A stretch of 64,000 bases of DNA from Lactarius indigo. Lineage: Eukaryota; Basidiomycota; Agaricomycetes; Russulales; Russulaceae. Position 1 is the stretch's first letter. The number at the start of each line of letters is the position of its first letter. Positions 9,834-21,500 of this stretch are shown here, in pieces. Location: positions 310,001-374,000 of the forward strand of contig JAFKAC010000026.1 of NCBI GenBank assembly GCA_025766275.1, given 5' to 3'. Below the pieces are notes generated by a model. The model did no database searches. It had not been told where the DNA came from and saw nothing but the letters and a program-made list of their open reading frames with translations. The position numbers were made by a program, and so were the translations under genes.

Positions 9834-10205
9834 ATTGGTTTGGTGATTGCAGGAGTTTGGAGAAGAGTGAGAAGTATGAACAGAGAGGGAAGCTTGTTTT
9901 TCTGGTTAGGACGTCGAGGTTACAGACGGGCAGCAGGGCCCATAACCTTTTAAAACCTATAACCAGAGTATGCTACCTTAGATCCTCGTGGAGTGGAGGG
10001 AACTAAGATGTATAATCACCTATAACCAGAGTATGCTACTACAGGTCAATGAGCGGGCGGTACAGTAGCGAGCGTGCTAAAACTTACCCTTAGATCCTCG
10101 TGGAGTGGAGGGAACTAAGGGTTAAGATGAACGAATGCCAGGTCGCGTATAAACTACCAGTCACGTGTTCGTGGACCGAGATGGTGTGATCACTCGACCT
10201 CAACA
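9834..10205. other. Non-coding junction between retroelements and the NLR array
   Basis: No gene is recognisable. The stretch carries two pairs of direct repeats (9955-9976 with 10018-10039; 9976-10007 with 10088-10119). Homology to the repeated 12-kb unit begins at about 10206, where the sequence starts to match 22155 onward. Confidence 0.6.
9955..10119. repeat. Two interleaved pairs of short direct repeats
   Basis: A 22-bp repeat (acctataaccagagtatgc plus tac) occurs at 9955-9976 and 10018-10039. A 32-bp repeat, beginning ccttagatcc and ending gaactaag, occurs at 9976-10007 and 10088-10119. The 32-bp unit has imperfectly inverted ends (TTAGATCC/GGAACTAA) and could form a hairpin. The first copies of both repeats abut; the second copies are about 49 bp apart. 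Their origin is unknown. Confidence 0.7.
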
Positions 10206-10732
10206 CAGTACGCCGCAGGACTGTTCTTACATACTATTAATTGCCAAAGATAACCCTATTCTGACTGAGGTATCGGTGCCTGGCATCGGTGTGGGCTATT
10301 GGTGATTAGGGGGCCTAGCGTCCTACGAGGGCTAAACGAACGCTTTCACGGTATTGGGCAGATGGGAAGCGTACAGCGTGGATGCATGTGGGAGAGGATT
10401 GAATTTTCCAGTTGGATGTCGTTCCCATTTGTGAGAGGGGGCGAACGGGAACGAAGGGGAGATAGAAAGAGCGAGCATCGAGGACTGAGAAGGAGGCAGT
10501 GAGGAAGCGTATCGCTGGAACGATCCGGTCACGATTGAACCGGTCCGGAAAAGCGCTTGTCCCAGTCAGTTCTAGGTCATGTGTGCTGGGTGCCTGCCGC
10601 AAGGACGTGCTTTGGGCCGTGCGCGCTACATGCATACACGAGGCAGGGTAAACGTTCCCATCTAAGAAACCCTGTCCTTGTCTCTCATTTTTTACCTACA
10701 CTCTTATCGAACTCACAGTCGCGATAAACACG
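10206..10732 (+). promoter_or_regulatory. Conserved 5' flank (promoter region) of gene 1
   Basis: Matches the corresponding flanks of genes 2-5. Shared blocks are a ggtatcggtgcctggcatcgg motif, tacgagggct followed by aacgaac and ttcacgg, a purine-rich gagagggggcgaacggg block, and the palindrome-like box accggtccgg at 10539-10548. In copy 1 the bases after the box are shortened, so the atatg present in copies 2, 3 and 5 is missing. Function is inferred only from conservation. Confidence 0.55.
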
Positions 10733-13700
10733 ATGTCCACCAGTCTCCAGGCATCCTCCTCCACTCCAAACGTTCACCCGATCTTCGAGAAGGCCCTCAA
10801 AGAGTATAAGAAGAAGACCGGAAAAGAACTGTCTACCCATCCACTTGCGGAGGAAATACAAGGCTGCGGCTCTATTGAAGCTATCCTCGCCGTACTTCAA
10901 GGGAAAGCCAACGAACTCAATCAATCTCAGAGTAGCGATGAGCGACTCACAAAGTGGCTTACGCCGACCGTGAATGTTCTCAACGCACTCTCTTCCACCC
11001 TTGGCGAGGGCGTCGGCACAGTGAGTTCCAGTACGCTTCCCGGTCACCAGACGGTGTCCTAACATTAAATTTCAGGTATTTCCCCCCACTAAAATTATCT
11101 TTTCTGCGATGAGTATCCTCCTTGTGGTGAGTTGACCTTCTGCGTAGACTGTGATGACCCGGGACAACGCCATTTCCCACAGGCGGCAAGGGATACCGCA
11201 GCGAGCCGTGATGAGCTTATCGAGCTCTTCGAGAGAATTGAAAACTTCTTTGTACGCCTCCAGACGTACACAGAAGTCCCAGCGACGGCACAGATGGTGA
11301 ATGTGATGGGGAAGGTTATGGTCGAAGTGCTGTCTATGCTTGCGATGGCGACAAAGGTGATGTACCAAAGCCGCAAGAGTTTGTTCATCTCCCCTCCCCA
11401 AGTTTCCCCTTGCTGAAATTCGACCAGAAACGCTCTTTAAGAGGCTACTGGGAAGCAACGATATCAGGGACGCGTTAGTGAGGCTGGATAAATTGGAGCA
11501 GGGGGAACTCCGGATGGTGTCTATGCAAGTGTTAAAGGACACCAGTGATCTGAAGGACGTCACAAATGATATCAAGGATGATACCAGCGAGCTCAAGGAC
11601 GGTGCGTAGTTCTTCGTCTCATAACACAATCCGTACCAAGCCTCTTCGGATTAGACGCGAAATAAGCAAAAGTGATACTAAAGCAGATTCTCGGCGATGT
11701 TAGCCCCTACCAATGTTCGTATCGTCATGACCGAACTGCGAATGCTCATAAAAGCTCTCACACAATACTAGGGGAGCGATTCCGAGGGTGGCTTACCCCG
11801 CCTGATCCATCGACAAACCACGCCAACGCGTTCAGCGCCCAGCACGAGAGAACCGCAGCCTGGGTTTTCAACGAAGATATATTTAAGGACTGGGAGTCGT
11901 CCCAGTCGGGATCCTTGTTATGGATTCATGGAAAAGGTATGGATGTTCCCACTCTGCGGGGTCCACCTCTCTGACTGCTCCTGATTTCGTAGCCGGTTCG
12001 GGGAAGAGCATCCTCTGGTTCGCCATTCTGTTTTCTCTCCGTTTACAGGTGTTCATGTCCTCGGTCAGCTCTGCGATCATCCAGCATCTCATCACTCTCC
12101 GCGATGCTGGCTTGGCCTCCATTGCCTATTTCTATTTTGATTTTAGAGACGACAACAAGAAGCATCGTCGCGGGCTCCTTTCGTCACTTCTAATACAGCT
12201 TTCTTCCCGGTCCACGGATTGTCTCAATATACTCTCCCACGTCTATTCGACCTACGGCGCTGGCAAGGAGCAGCCCAGTGAACGGGCTTTGGTTCAATGC
12301 CTCAAAGACATGCTCATGGCACCATCACTGTCTCAACTCCCCACTTACATCGTCTTGGACGCCCTTGATGAATGTCCCAACACCTATGGGATACCAACTC
12401 CGCGAGGACATGTCCTCGAACTTGTAAAAGATCTTGTTGACCTCTGTCTTCCGAACCTACACATGTGCATTACCAGTCGCTGGGAGAATGATATCCGCAC
12501 CGCTCTCGAGCCTTTGGCATCGGGCCACTTCTCCCTTCATGATCAACCTGGACAGAAGAACGACATCAGCGAATATGTCAGCGCTGTTGTTCAATCTGAC
12601 CTTCAAATGAAAAGTTGGCGGGAAGACGACAGAAGTCTGGTTATCGAGACACTCTCGGAGAAAGCCGATGGCATGTAAGGCGATAGTTCATTTCAACCCA
12701 TATTTCCCTGATTTTATTGTACAGGTTCCGATGGGTTTTTTGTCAGTTGGAAATGTTGAGGCATTGTCTAGCTCCCAGTCTCCGGCGTCAACTGGATGAA
12801 CTACCGAAAAGCCTGGACGAGACGTATGAGCGGGTCTTGAAGGAGATAGAGTCCACCAACCAAGGCCGATACGCGCGCCGTCTATTGCAGTGCCTTGCCG
12901 TGGCTTGTCGGCCGCTTCGTGTCGAGGAATTCGCAGAGGTACTCGCATTTGACCTTGACACGACCGAGGGAGAGATCCCGACGCTTCATGCGGAATGGAG
13001 GTGGGAAGATCAAGAGCGAGCAGTTTTGTCTGCTTGTTCGAGCTTGGTTTCGATTGTTGACGTCTATGGTGACCGGGTGGTCCAATTTTCACATTTTTCG
13101 GTGAAAGAATACCTCACGTCAAATCGTCTTGTCTCTGCGAGCGGAGATATATCGCGGTACCACATCCTTCCCAAACCTGCGCACTTGATACTTGCGCGTG
13201 CCTGCCTTGGGGTTCTACTCAACTTGGACGATCTTGTTAACAGAGTGTGTGACGAGAGTAACGAAGACAAGTACACCCCTCTGCTCAAGTATGCTGCCGA
13301 ACACTGGGCTTCGCACGCTCAGGTCGGGAGCGTATCGTCACGCCTGGAGGATGCGATGGAGACACTCTTTGACTTAGACAAGCCATACTTTTTGAAGTGG
13401 ATATGGATACATGACATCGACCCTTATGTACATGGGTTTCGAAAAGAAGACCATCATCAACCCCTGTACTACGCAGCTCTTTGTGGATTCTATGACCTTG
13501 TTCGGCGCCTCGTCCTTAAATACCCGGAGCAAATAAATTACCGTTATGGAAATCTCGAGAGTCCCCTGGTCGCGGCCCTATCCAGGAATCACTTTCGGGT
13601 TGCCGAGCTTCTAGTTGCGCACGGTGCACGTATTAATGTTCGCGGACATCCCCCACTTTTCCACACAATCCGCTTTTTAGGGGATGCTCGTGTCGACGCC

Positions 13701-15512
13701 CTACAATTTCTGCTCAGACGTGGTGCAGATGTTAACGCCACGGAGGTGCATTTTTGGACTCCGTTGCATATAGCGGCAGAAATGGGAAATCTCAAGGTAG
13801 CTCAGATATTACTCGAACACGGGGCACAAGTCGATTGTCGGAACGACAAGGGGCAAACTCCATTACACTTAGTGTCGAACAGGAAGTCTGGCGAAGATGA
13901 AGGCGACCGTGAACGTGAACGTGCTATCCTTGCACGAATATTGGTGGAGCGCGGTGCAGACGTAATGGCACAAGATGAGGATAGGGCAACCCCGTTACAT
14001 TTCGCATCATCTTTCGCGCGGGCCGAGATTACCCGGCTGCTGCTAGACCATGGTGCAAACGCCCGGGCCGAGAATATCCAAGGCCGGAGCCCACTACACG
14101 AGGTGTCACGAGGCATCCGCCAATATAAAGCGTATCCTTACCTCGAACATGGTTCTGGGGACCCGGCGTATCACCGCAAAATAGCTCCCGATGTCGCACT
14201 GCTTCTACTAGAGCGCGGCATAGACGTGAATGCACTAGATCAGGACCACGCAACCCCGTTACATTTTGCATCCTCCCTTGGGATGTTCGAGGTCACACGA
14301 CTGCTGCTCGATCATGGTGCGAAGGCCAGCGTGGAGAATACATGGGGCCAGACTCCTCTTCACCTAGTATCGCGGCATGAAGAGTATTTTAACGAAAATC
14401 CCGATATCGCACGGCTATTACTGAAGCTCGGGGTGGATGTTAATGCGCGAGATAAGGACCAGGAAACCCCTTTACATATCGCGTGTTCCTATGGGCACTT
14501 TGAGACTGCACTTGTGTTGCTTGCCCACGGAGCTGAAGTCAACGCACAGAACGCTGATGGCCAGACCCCATTACACCGTGCCATAAATTATCTCAATAGT
14601 CCCCGTGTTGTACGGCTACTGTTGGAGAGGGGTGCGGATATGAATGCACGAGACAAGGACCAAGATACTCCGTTACATTTGGCGTCTTACCACTACTCGA
14701 TGGAGACCATGCTGGTGCTTCTCGACCGTGGTGCAGAAACTGACGTACAGAACGCAGATGGCCAGACCCCATTACACCAAGTAAAACAGAGTTCACTTGC
14801 GCGGCTATTGTTAAAGCGCGGCATGGACGTAAATGCACGAGACAAGACCCAGGCAACCCCATTACATTTTGCATCCCACCATGGGCTTGTCGATGTCGCA
14901 AAGGTGCTGCTCGACCATGGGGCAAGTGTTAATGCGGAGGACATCCAGGGCCAGATTCCATTACACCGAGTATCACAGAACTTGAACTTACCCTATTCGG
15001 AATCTGGTCCCAATGTTGTGCGGCTATTTTTGGAGTGCGGTGTGGACGTAAATGCACAAGACAAAGCACAGGCAACCCCATTACATTTAGCATCCTACTA
15101 TGGTGTTACCTTCGTCGCAGAGGAGTTGCTTGACCAGGGGGCACGGGTTAACGCGGAAGACATCCGAGGCCAGACGCCACTACACCGGGTGGTACTAGGC
15201 AATCACGACTACCACAGTTTCACGAAGGCAGGGTCGTGGGAGCAAAAAATCTATCCAAACGAAGCTGCTCGTCTCGCACGACAATTACTGGAGCGTGGTG
15301 CGGATGCGAATGCACAAAACGAAGACCACGAAACCCCGCTACACCTGGCGTCACGCCTTCGATTGCTCGAGATGGCGCGAATACTTCTCAAGCACGGAGC
15401 CAACGTCAACGTGAAGAACTTGGAGGGAAAGTCACCTTTGCAGCTCGCTTCTGGGAGAAAGAGGAAGGCAATGAAACGATTGTTGTCGGAATACTCCGCC
15501 AACCAAGCATGA
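10733..15512 (+). CDS. Goodbye-NACHT-ankyrin STAND receptor, copy 1 (1430 aa)
   Basis: Model: join 10733-11020, 11076-11126, 11183-11378, 11428-11601, 11772-11936, 11993-12017, 12069-12674, 12725-15512 (4293 nt, no internal stop). Residues 1 to about 200 are the fungal STAND N-terminal Goodbye domain (THPLAEEIQGC, LTKWLTPTVNVLNALS, FPPTKIIFSAMSILLV, LIELFERIENFF). A linker with three heptads (DTSDLKD type) follows. NACHT starts at GWLTPPDPSTNH. The P-loop GKAGSGKS (290-297) is assembled across intron 5, and Walker B is IVLDALDE near 394-401. A helical arm (SHFSVKEYL) precedes 19 ankyrin repeats from about 747 to the end. Introns are 49-56 nt except intron 4 (170 nt). No signal peptide or membrane segment is evident. 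The likely role is an intracellular receptor in self/non-self recognition (inference). The protein is nearly identical to copy 2. Confidence 0.88.
11538..11600 (+). repeat. Coding 21-bp repeat, 3 heptads (copy 1)
   Basis: Encodes DTSDLKD, VTNDIKD, DTSELKD. Hydrophobic residues alternate at spacings of 4 and 3, a coiled-coil pattern between the Goodbye and NACHT domains. This is the shortest version among the five genes. Confidence 0.8.
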
Positions 15513-16946
15513 TAGGTAGTCGTGATGAGCCTGCTCTATGATACAGTGTAGAAACGTTGCATTGTTGACAAATTCATTCGGATACATAGTTTGTAGGTAG
15601 TAGTCATATATGGAGCGTATTGAAGATCCCGCACGTCACCTCTGCCCACCTGACCATTCACGAAAATATTATCCCAGCCCCTACCCTCGCTCATGACAAC
15701 CGCCCAGCCCAACACGGGCAAGCATCAGTGCACCGCATGTCATACAATTTAATGTAGGCCGCCGACCACACACATGTAACATCACCACGGGAGATAATAC
15801 AAGCGCAGGTGGTAAATGGTCAGGGTGTCAACCGCCCCACGAGAATGGACGGGAAAAGTAACGCCAGAAGGCAGAAATTACCGCACTGGGGAGATGCGTG
15901 GCACGTGGGATTATGCGAACGCGAAATAAAGTGAAATTTGTATGCGTTGGGTCAGTCTGGGTGGGAACGAGAAGTTGTGAGTGGTGCTGGACGGAGGTTG
16001 CACGTCGAGATATATTTGCCGAAACCTAGCGGGGAATTCTTGCCGGCAGATGGGAAACCCGCGTCTAGTGCTGTCTGTTGGGATAAAGGAGAGGATGGCG
16101 AAATAGGGATTGATTGGTGAGGGAGCGTAGTCCTTGGAAAGGAAAGGAGTGATGTGAATGGGTTCAGTACAAGGAGGAGTGCGTAGCGCTGTGCTTACAC
16201 TTGAAAGTTGGCGAATACAAACATATTTCGTCACCGACGGACATGCGAACTTGACTTTTGTCAGTGACGACCCTGAGCGGCACGAGCCCGCACTGTGTCA
16301 CCCGGGGCTGCCCATTCACGGAGGTGATGCATCACACGCGCCATGACATCAACAAATCACCACCGGAGCCGCCAAAGCGGAACAAACCCTGCAGGAGGGG
16401 CAGTGATGACCTCAGGAGAAATGCGCGCTGCGCGAATATGTGAGAGCGAAGAAGTGCGACCTAGGAAGCGCAGTGTAACTGATGTATCGTGGAGACGATT
16501 CCGATATCGGCCGTTGACTGAGTCAGAGATGCGGACCAAGGTCTGTGCCCTTGAATTTCCAGGCTTCGGTGCTGATGATGGGGCGTTGAGAACCAGATGC
16601 CTTGCAGAGACGAACCCTAATACCAGGCGGGTGATAAGGACGGTAGGGGAGGTGACTGTCTGTTGCGTGAATGTGCGCAAGTAGGTGTAGGGAGGACTAT
16701 TTGGATGCCATTCAATTTCTGCGTGAGAGAACCGGAACGGGAAATGTAACGCACCCTTCAAGGGACCTCGAGCAAGAAAAAAACTCGTAGTCGATCGCTC
16801 AAAGGGAGCTCTGCCTTCTGACGCGTCGATGCCGGATCGGAGAGAAGCGAGAAGGAGAGGAGGCAGCCTATTTCTATGTGTAGGTGAGCAATGAGAGGGC
16901 ACGGCCTATATCGGCTAAGATCGGATTCGAATCGGGAATGACACCT

Positions 16947-17005
16947 TTTTTTTTTCGAATCCAGAGTGCGCCTTGGGGTACATGGCCCTATGTGGCACTT
17001 TAACA
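16947..17005 (-). mobile_element. Tiny poly(A)-tailed retroposed insertion with 13-bp target duplication (spacer 1)
   Basis: The bases gggaatgacacct occur at 16934-16946 and again at 17006-17018. Between them lies a T run followed by about 50 bp of sequence absent from spacers 2 and 3. Read on the minus strand this is a short body followed by a poly(A) tail, the signature of LINE-machinery retroposition. The body is too short to classify. The same insertion is in spacer 4. Confidence 0.7.
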
Positions 17006-18373
17006 GGGAATGACACCTGTCGAGCGAGAAGACAGTGCGCATTGCGTGGTCAGTTTATCCGGCAAGTACCGGTCGTTCTCATGTGGATTCGCCATTTCAC
17101 AGTACTGTATTCACTCTAGCGCCACGTCTCACGCTCGCGAGAAGACAGGCAGATTCCGCATTCGAAAGAGCCTAGCGCGACATTCCCATTCCCATTGAGT
17201 CACTGACCGACATTCCACTCCGCTCTCTGCATCACAACGTGCGCGCGCCGAGTAACTAGTAACTACTGATGTAGAACCGCATAGATCGCAGCTAGACGTG
17301 ACCGCAATAGCACCGATAGCACGTAAAACGCCTCGGGGACTGTCAAAGAACTCAACGGGGATTGTACTGATCTGCGATAAGATAACGATAAGGGATGCAT
17401 CTAACTTGGCTCCTTTCGTGTCCGCGACCCCCCATTTCCCTCCTTCCACAAGACCGACTCGCACTAGCAAGTCAAGAGAACTCCCATACCGTATATCTAT
17501 CATTGAACACGGGACGAGTCTCAAGTTTGCTACAGCTGCGGTCGCCGCGGTGAAGAGAAGTTGTGCCGTGTCAAGAGTGCCGCATAACTTTCGAGCCCTT
17601 TTACTTTTGTGTGGACTAAATTCCTACACGAACGCAAGAGCATGGTCTGAGGTATTGTGTAACACGTCACGGCACGACTTGGAGCGAACCTCGGGAGACC
17701 TGAGGACCCATAATCATGTACGGTCATTCGTACGCGCAAGGCGTGCTGTTCTATCTTGGTGGTACCCTGCGTGGTCAACGCAGCCCAGAAACCTGCCATG
17801 AGTAGCCCAGATCGAGAGTGGAGAGCGGTATCTCTTAACGCGAAGGCAAAGGCGGTGGTAGCCACTAGCGCATAGGCCAGTCGAAAGAAAAGGTGTGAAG
17901 AGGGCAGATTCTCATTGTGAAATGTTTTTGTTTATAAGTCAGTAAAAGCATAGAGATTCTGGCACCGAGCCTGAATGCCCGAAGCTTGAACAACAAGTAA
18001 TCGCAACTATTCGAGGGAATGGGCCCCAGGTCCATATTCCTCGCACAGCGTCCTGAGTCCAACCAGTGAAACGTCTACAGACGCAGGCCCATGTAGCAAC
18101 CATGCTCCAGTTATTGTTTGAAATAAACAGATGGGACGAGGGTCGACACTGGCATGTTGACGCGCTTGAGTCGGAAATAAACGATCAAAGTCAACTCTGG
18201 TGCGCACCTAAAACAGTCATACCCGCCGTTGTCTTCGTTTGTGGTGGCACTCCCGCATTCTGCCACCGCCTTGGTGCACGGCACATCATAACTCCTAGCG
18301 AACGAATCACCGGATGCACTCCAGTAGGTCATGAGACTGCTCTTACATGCTTCCGATGGCCTCCGGTGGCCAT

Positions 18374-18560
18374 ATTGCGATGAGGTATCGGTGCTTGGCA
18401 TTGGTATCGGCAATTGGAGGTTGGGGAGCCTAACGTCATACGAGGGCTGGACAAACCATTTCACTAGGCCAGAGAGAGGGGATGCGCACAAGATTCACGC
18501 GAGAAAGGATCGTAGTTGAAGGCTGTTCCGATTTGTGAGAGGAACGGGAACCTCGGGCCG
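18374..18560 (+). promoter_or_regulatory. Orphan copy of the NLR promoter (spacer 1)
   Basis: Carries the gaggtatcggtgcttggcat block, catacgagggctggacaaacc and the downstream purine-rich block of the real gene promoters. No Goodbye exon follows within 4 kb. It is a likely relic of a lost gene copy. Confidence 0.55.
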
Positions 18561-21500
18561 AGGTCGTCTCCACTTCGGTCAGTCTTCGGTCACTACAGTC
18601 CACGCAGCAGGATATTCCACGAGTTCCGAGTCGCCACTCACACAAATACTTTCAGATCTCACCCCACTTGCCCCATACATTCGTTGAACATACCCGTGAC
18701 CGGTTCAAAATAGGATGTGGCTTCAGATTACCCAGCCTTAGCCATTTCTACCTCCCCCTTGACCTCCCCGTTATCATCGACCAAGACCCTACTAAAGGTC
18801 TGTTTGCATCACAGTGACGGCTACATGTATCCGCATAGACGGTGGCTATACGTGACTTAAACTGCACTGGCACTGCACGAGATGATTTCGGATGGTGCGT
18901 GGGTCGCGCTGGTCCACGATGAGATAACGATGAATTCCCCTTCACTCTAGGTCGTGACCAGCAACCCTAAAGCAACAGGCGAGCCACTCAAAAGCAAAAC
19001 TGGTGTCGTGAAGCGGTTCGGATGTGACCACATCGTCTCTTCTGCCACGTGATTCCTCCCTCGGCCTTGACCACGACCCCCATTCCCGTCTTTTCTCAAA
19101 GGCGACTTGAACCGGCTAGTACCAAAGGGAAGTAGCGCCGGGCCACTGGCAGAGGTTCTATAAATTGCGCGATCTTCAAGTCTGCTACAGCTGCGATCTT
19201 CGGGGCCACCACTGGCAGAGGCGGAGATGCCATATATGTTACCAACACCCCGTGGAGACTCTGGATCCTCCCTAAGTTTTGTGCGGACGAGACTTCTATG
19301 TGAGGGTACGAACATGGTCTGGGACCTTGGGGCCGCACAAGCGAGCTGAGGAAACTCGAGGATCGTCTGATACATTCACTGATACCCGCGTGCTACATGT
19401 ACCTTCTACCTTTGTCTGTATTGGTACACCATAGAAACCTGCCAGGAGAAGTAAAGAGCTAGAGCGAGATGCTGGGTTACTCGGCACTGGTGGCAGCTAG
19501 TTGTGCCTAAGCCGGTCGTACAAAAAGACGTTCTTCCAAGCAATCATCGTACGTCGTCGTTGTGACTCTGCACTACGATACATTGGGGTAAAAATAGGTT
19601 TGTGATATTTTTTTAATACGTGGATAGTATATACCATAGAGGTCGTCTGTGAAGCGTGAAAGGCCATCACATGCCATTCCTGCCCAGCATGCCCACCCGC
19701 AATACGTTTTCCCGTCCCTACCAGCGCCCGTGACGCCTCCCGTGCTCGTCAGAGCCTCGGCCTAGGCCAGCATCGAGCACGACACATGCGGCTCCTTTCG
19801 CACTGCCGCCAGCACCAGGCGGCCATACAGGAGGAGATGCAAGCCGCCAGTAAATAGTTGGGAGGCTGAACTCCTCACAGGCACAGGACAAACAACGCCA
19901 GAGGCGGATGAGCAATACAGCAGGGATGTATGCAGCACAGAATTGTGAGTGAGAAGAGAATCACGATTTGTATGCAGAGGCTGTCCATAGTGAGGAGTGG
20001 TAGGCGATAGGAGCAGGGCGGCGGCGTATACTGTATTTGTTTGGGAAGGACTCGAGAGGTGATGACGAGGAAGTATAGCCCTTGGAAAAAGGTATGACAT
20101 GAACGACCCTTGTACGAGGAAACTGCTTGGGCACTTACATTTCAAAGTTGGCAAATACGAACGTATTTCATCACACATGTGTTACACCTAAATTTATCGG
20201 GAGAGCCAAGCGGGTCTGCAGTGAGCCTATTAGAAGGAAGTCGAGGACAGGAGGAGAGATGGGTGCTGCGAGAATATGCGTGAGCGATCCAGGAGTCGCT
20301 GGAAACATACTCACGAGTCACGTCGCTCGTCTGTCCAGCGCTCGTAGTTCATACGCTTCCGCGTATTCGGGGGATTGGCCATCCTCTTTCACCTTGGCTC
20401 CTTTCTCGGTGCCTTCGTGAACCTGAATCGGCGCGCCATAAGCAAAGTTCCCATCCGGTGATGAGGGTAACAGACATCTCGGCCCCAAAGCTTGACCCTG
20501 CCCGCCGTCGCCATTGCGCAGATGCGTGCAAATTGTGAGATGGATTTCCGACGCACAGTGGAGGAAGTGTCAATATCAGCCAGCCGAGTCTCGATAGAGT
20601 CGAGATTGGGGCCGGGATTGGTGCGGCCAAGGCATCCTTGAATTCCAGGCTACGCTGTCGATGGTGGGGTATAGGGGAAACCGGAGCCATGTAGAAGTGG
20701 AACGAACCGTACTGGATAGGCGATAAGGACGGTTGCGGAGACAAGTGCTCGCTGTATGCATGGATGTGGGCGAGCGGGGGAGTAGAGATACCATTTGGCA
20801 GTTGGGCGCCTTTCCGTTGGTGAGTGAGAGAACCAGAATAGGAGAGATAGCACACACACTTCAACGGACCGAGCACTCTCTGACTCCGGGCGACAAACGT
20901 TTCGCTCCATTCACAGCCCAACTTTCAGTTTGGAGAAGGGCGATGTAGGAGAGATAGGAGGTGACCTAGTCCTATGTATGCGGGGTCCAGATTGCCGGAG
21001 TCGAGATGGGATAAGGAAGTGATATTCGGGGAAGTTGGACCAGATTTCTTGGGTCGACTTGGCACGACACTTGTTGAGCGAGAAGACGATGAGAGTGAGT
21101 CGGAGATGTCGGTTTGGCTGACAAACAGTACCAATCACCGGACTTCCGCGTTCCGTTCTACATGAGTTTGTCATTTTATATGAACTCTTCTAGTTCTCGC
21201 CACGCAGTACTTTCGACTTCATCGCGACGGAATATAAGTAGATGCCGCTTTTGAATAACCCCCCCCCCCCCACGACAATTCCATTGAGTCACTGATCGAC
21301 ATTCCGCTCTTCTGCTTCCTGCGTTACAGTAGAACGTGCGTGCCGAGTAACTACAGCCGTAGAACCACACGTATCACGGCTAGATGTGGCTGCAATGGCA
21401 TTCGATAGCACCCGAAAGTCACCGTGGTTGCCAAAGGTGGAGTGGAGGGGGGTGTCAAAACAGTCGTGTGACCCTCGGGGCATTCTACTTTTACACAAAC

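Noticed and set aside
13802..14116. Antisense frames opposite the ankyrin exons, recurring in all copies
   Set aside because: They mirror the periodic ankyrin coding sequence and have low-complexity Ser/Arg/Cys composition; shadows of the real gene.
17129..17524. A 131-aa minus-strand frame, repeated at 52561-52956 with high identity
   Set aside because: It lies in a spacer stretch that is nearly identical as a whole between copies 1 and 4. In copies 2 and 3 the frame is altered by indels. DNA identity, not protein constraint, explains it.
18066..18383. A 105-aa plus-strand frame repeated at 53498-53815
   Set aside because: Same reason: part of the converted spacer segment, not open in other modules, and no recognisable motif.
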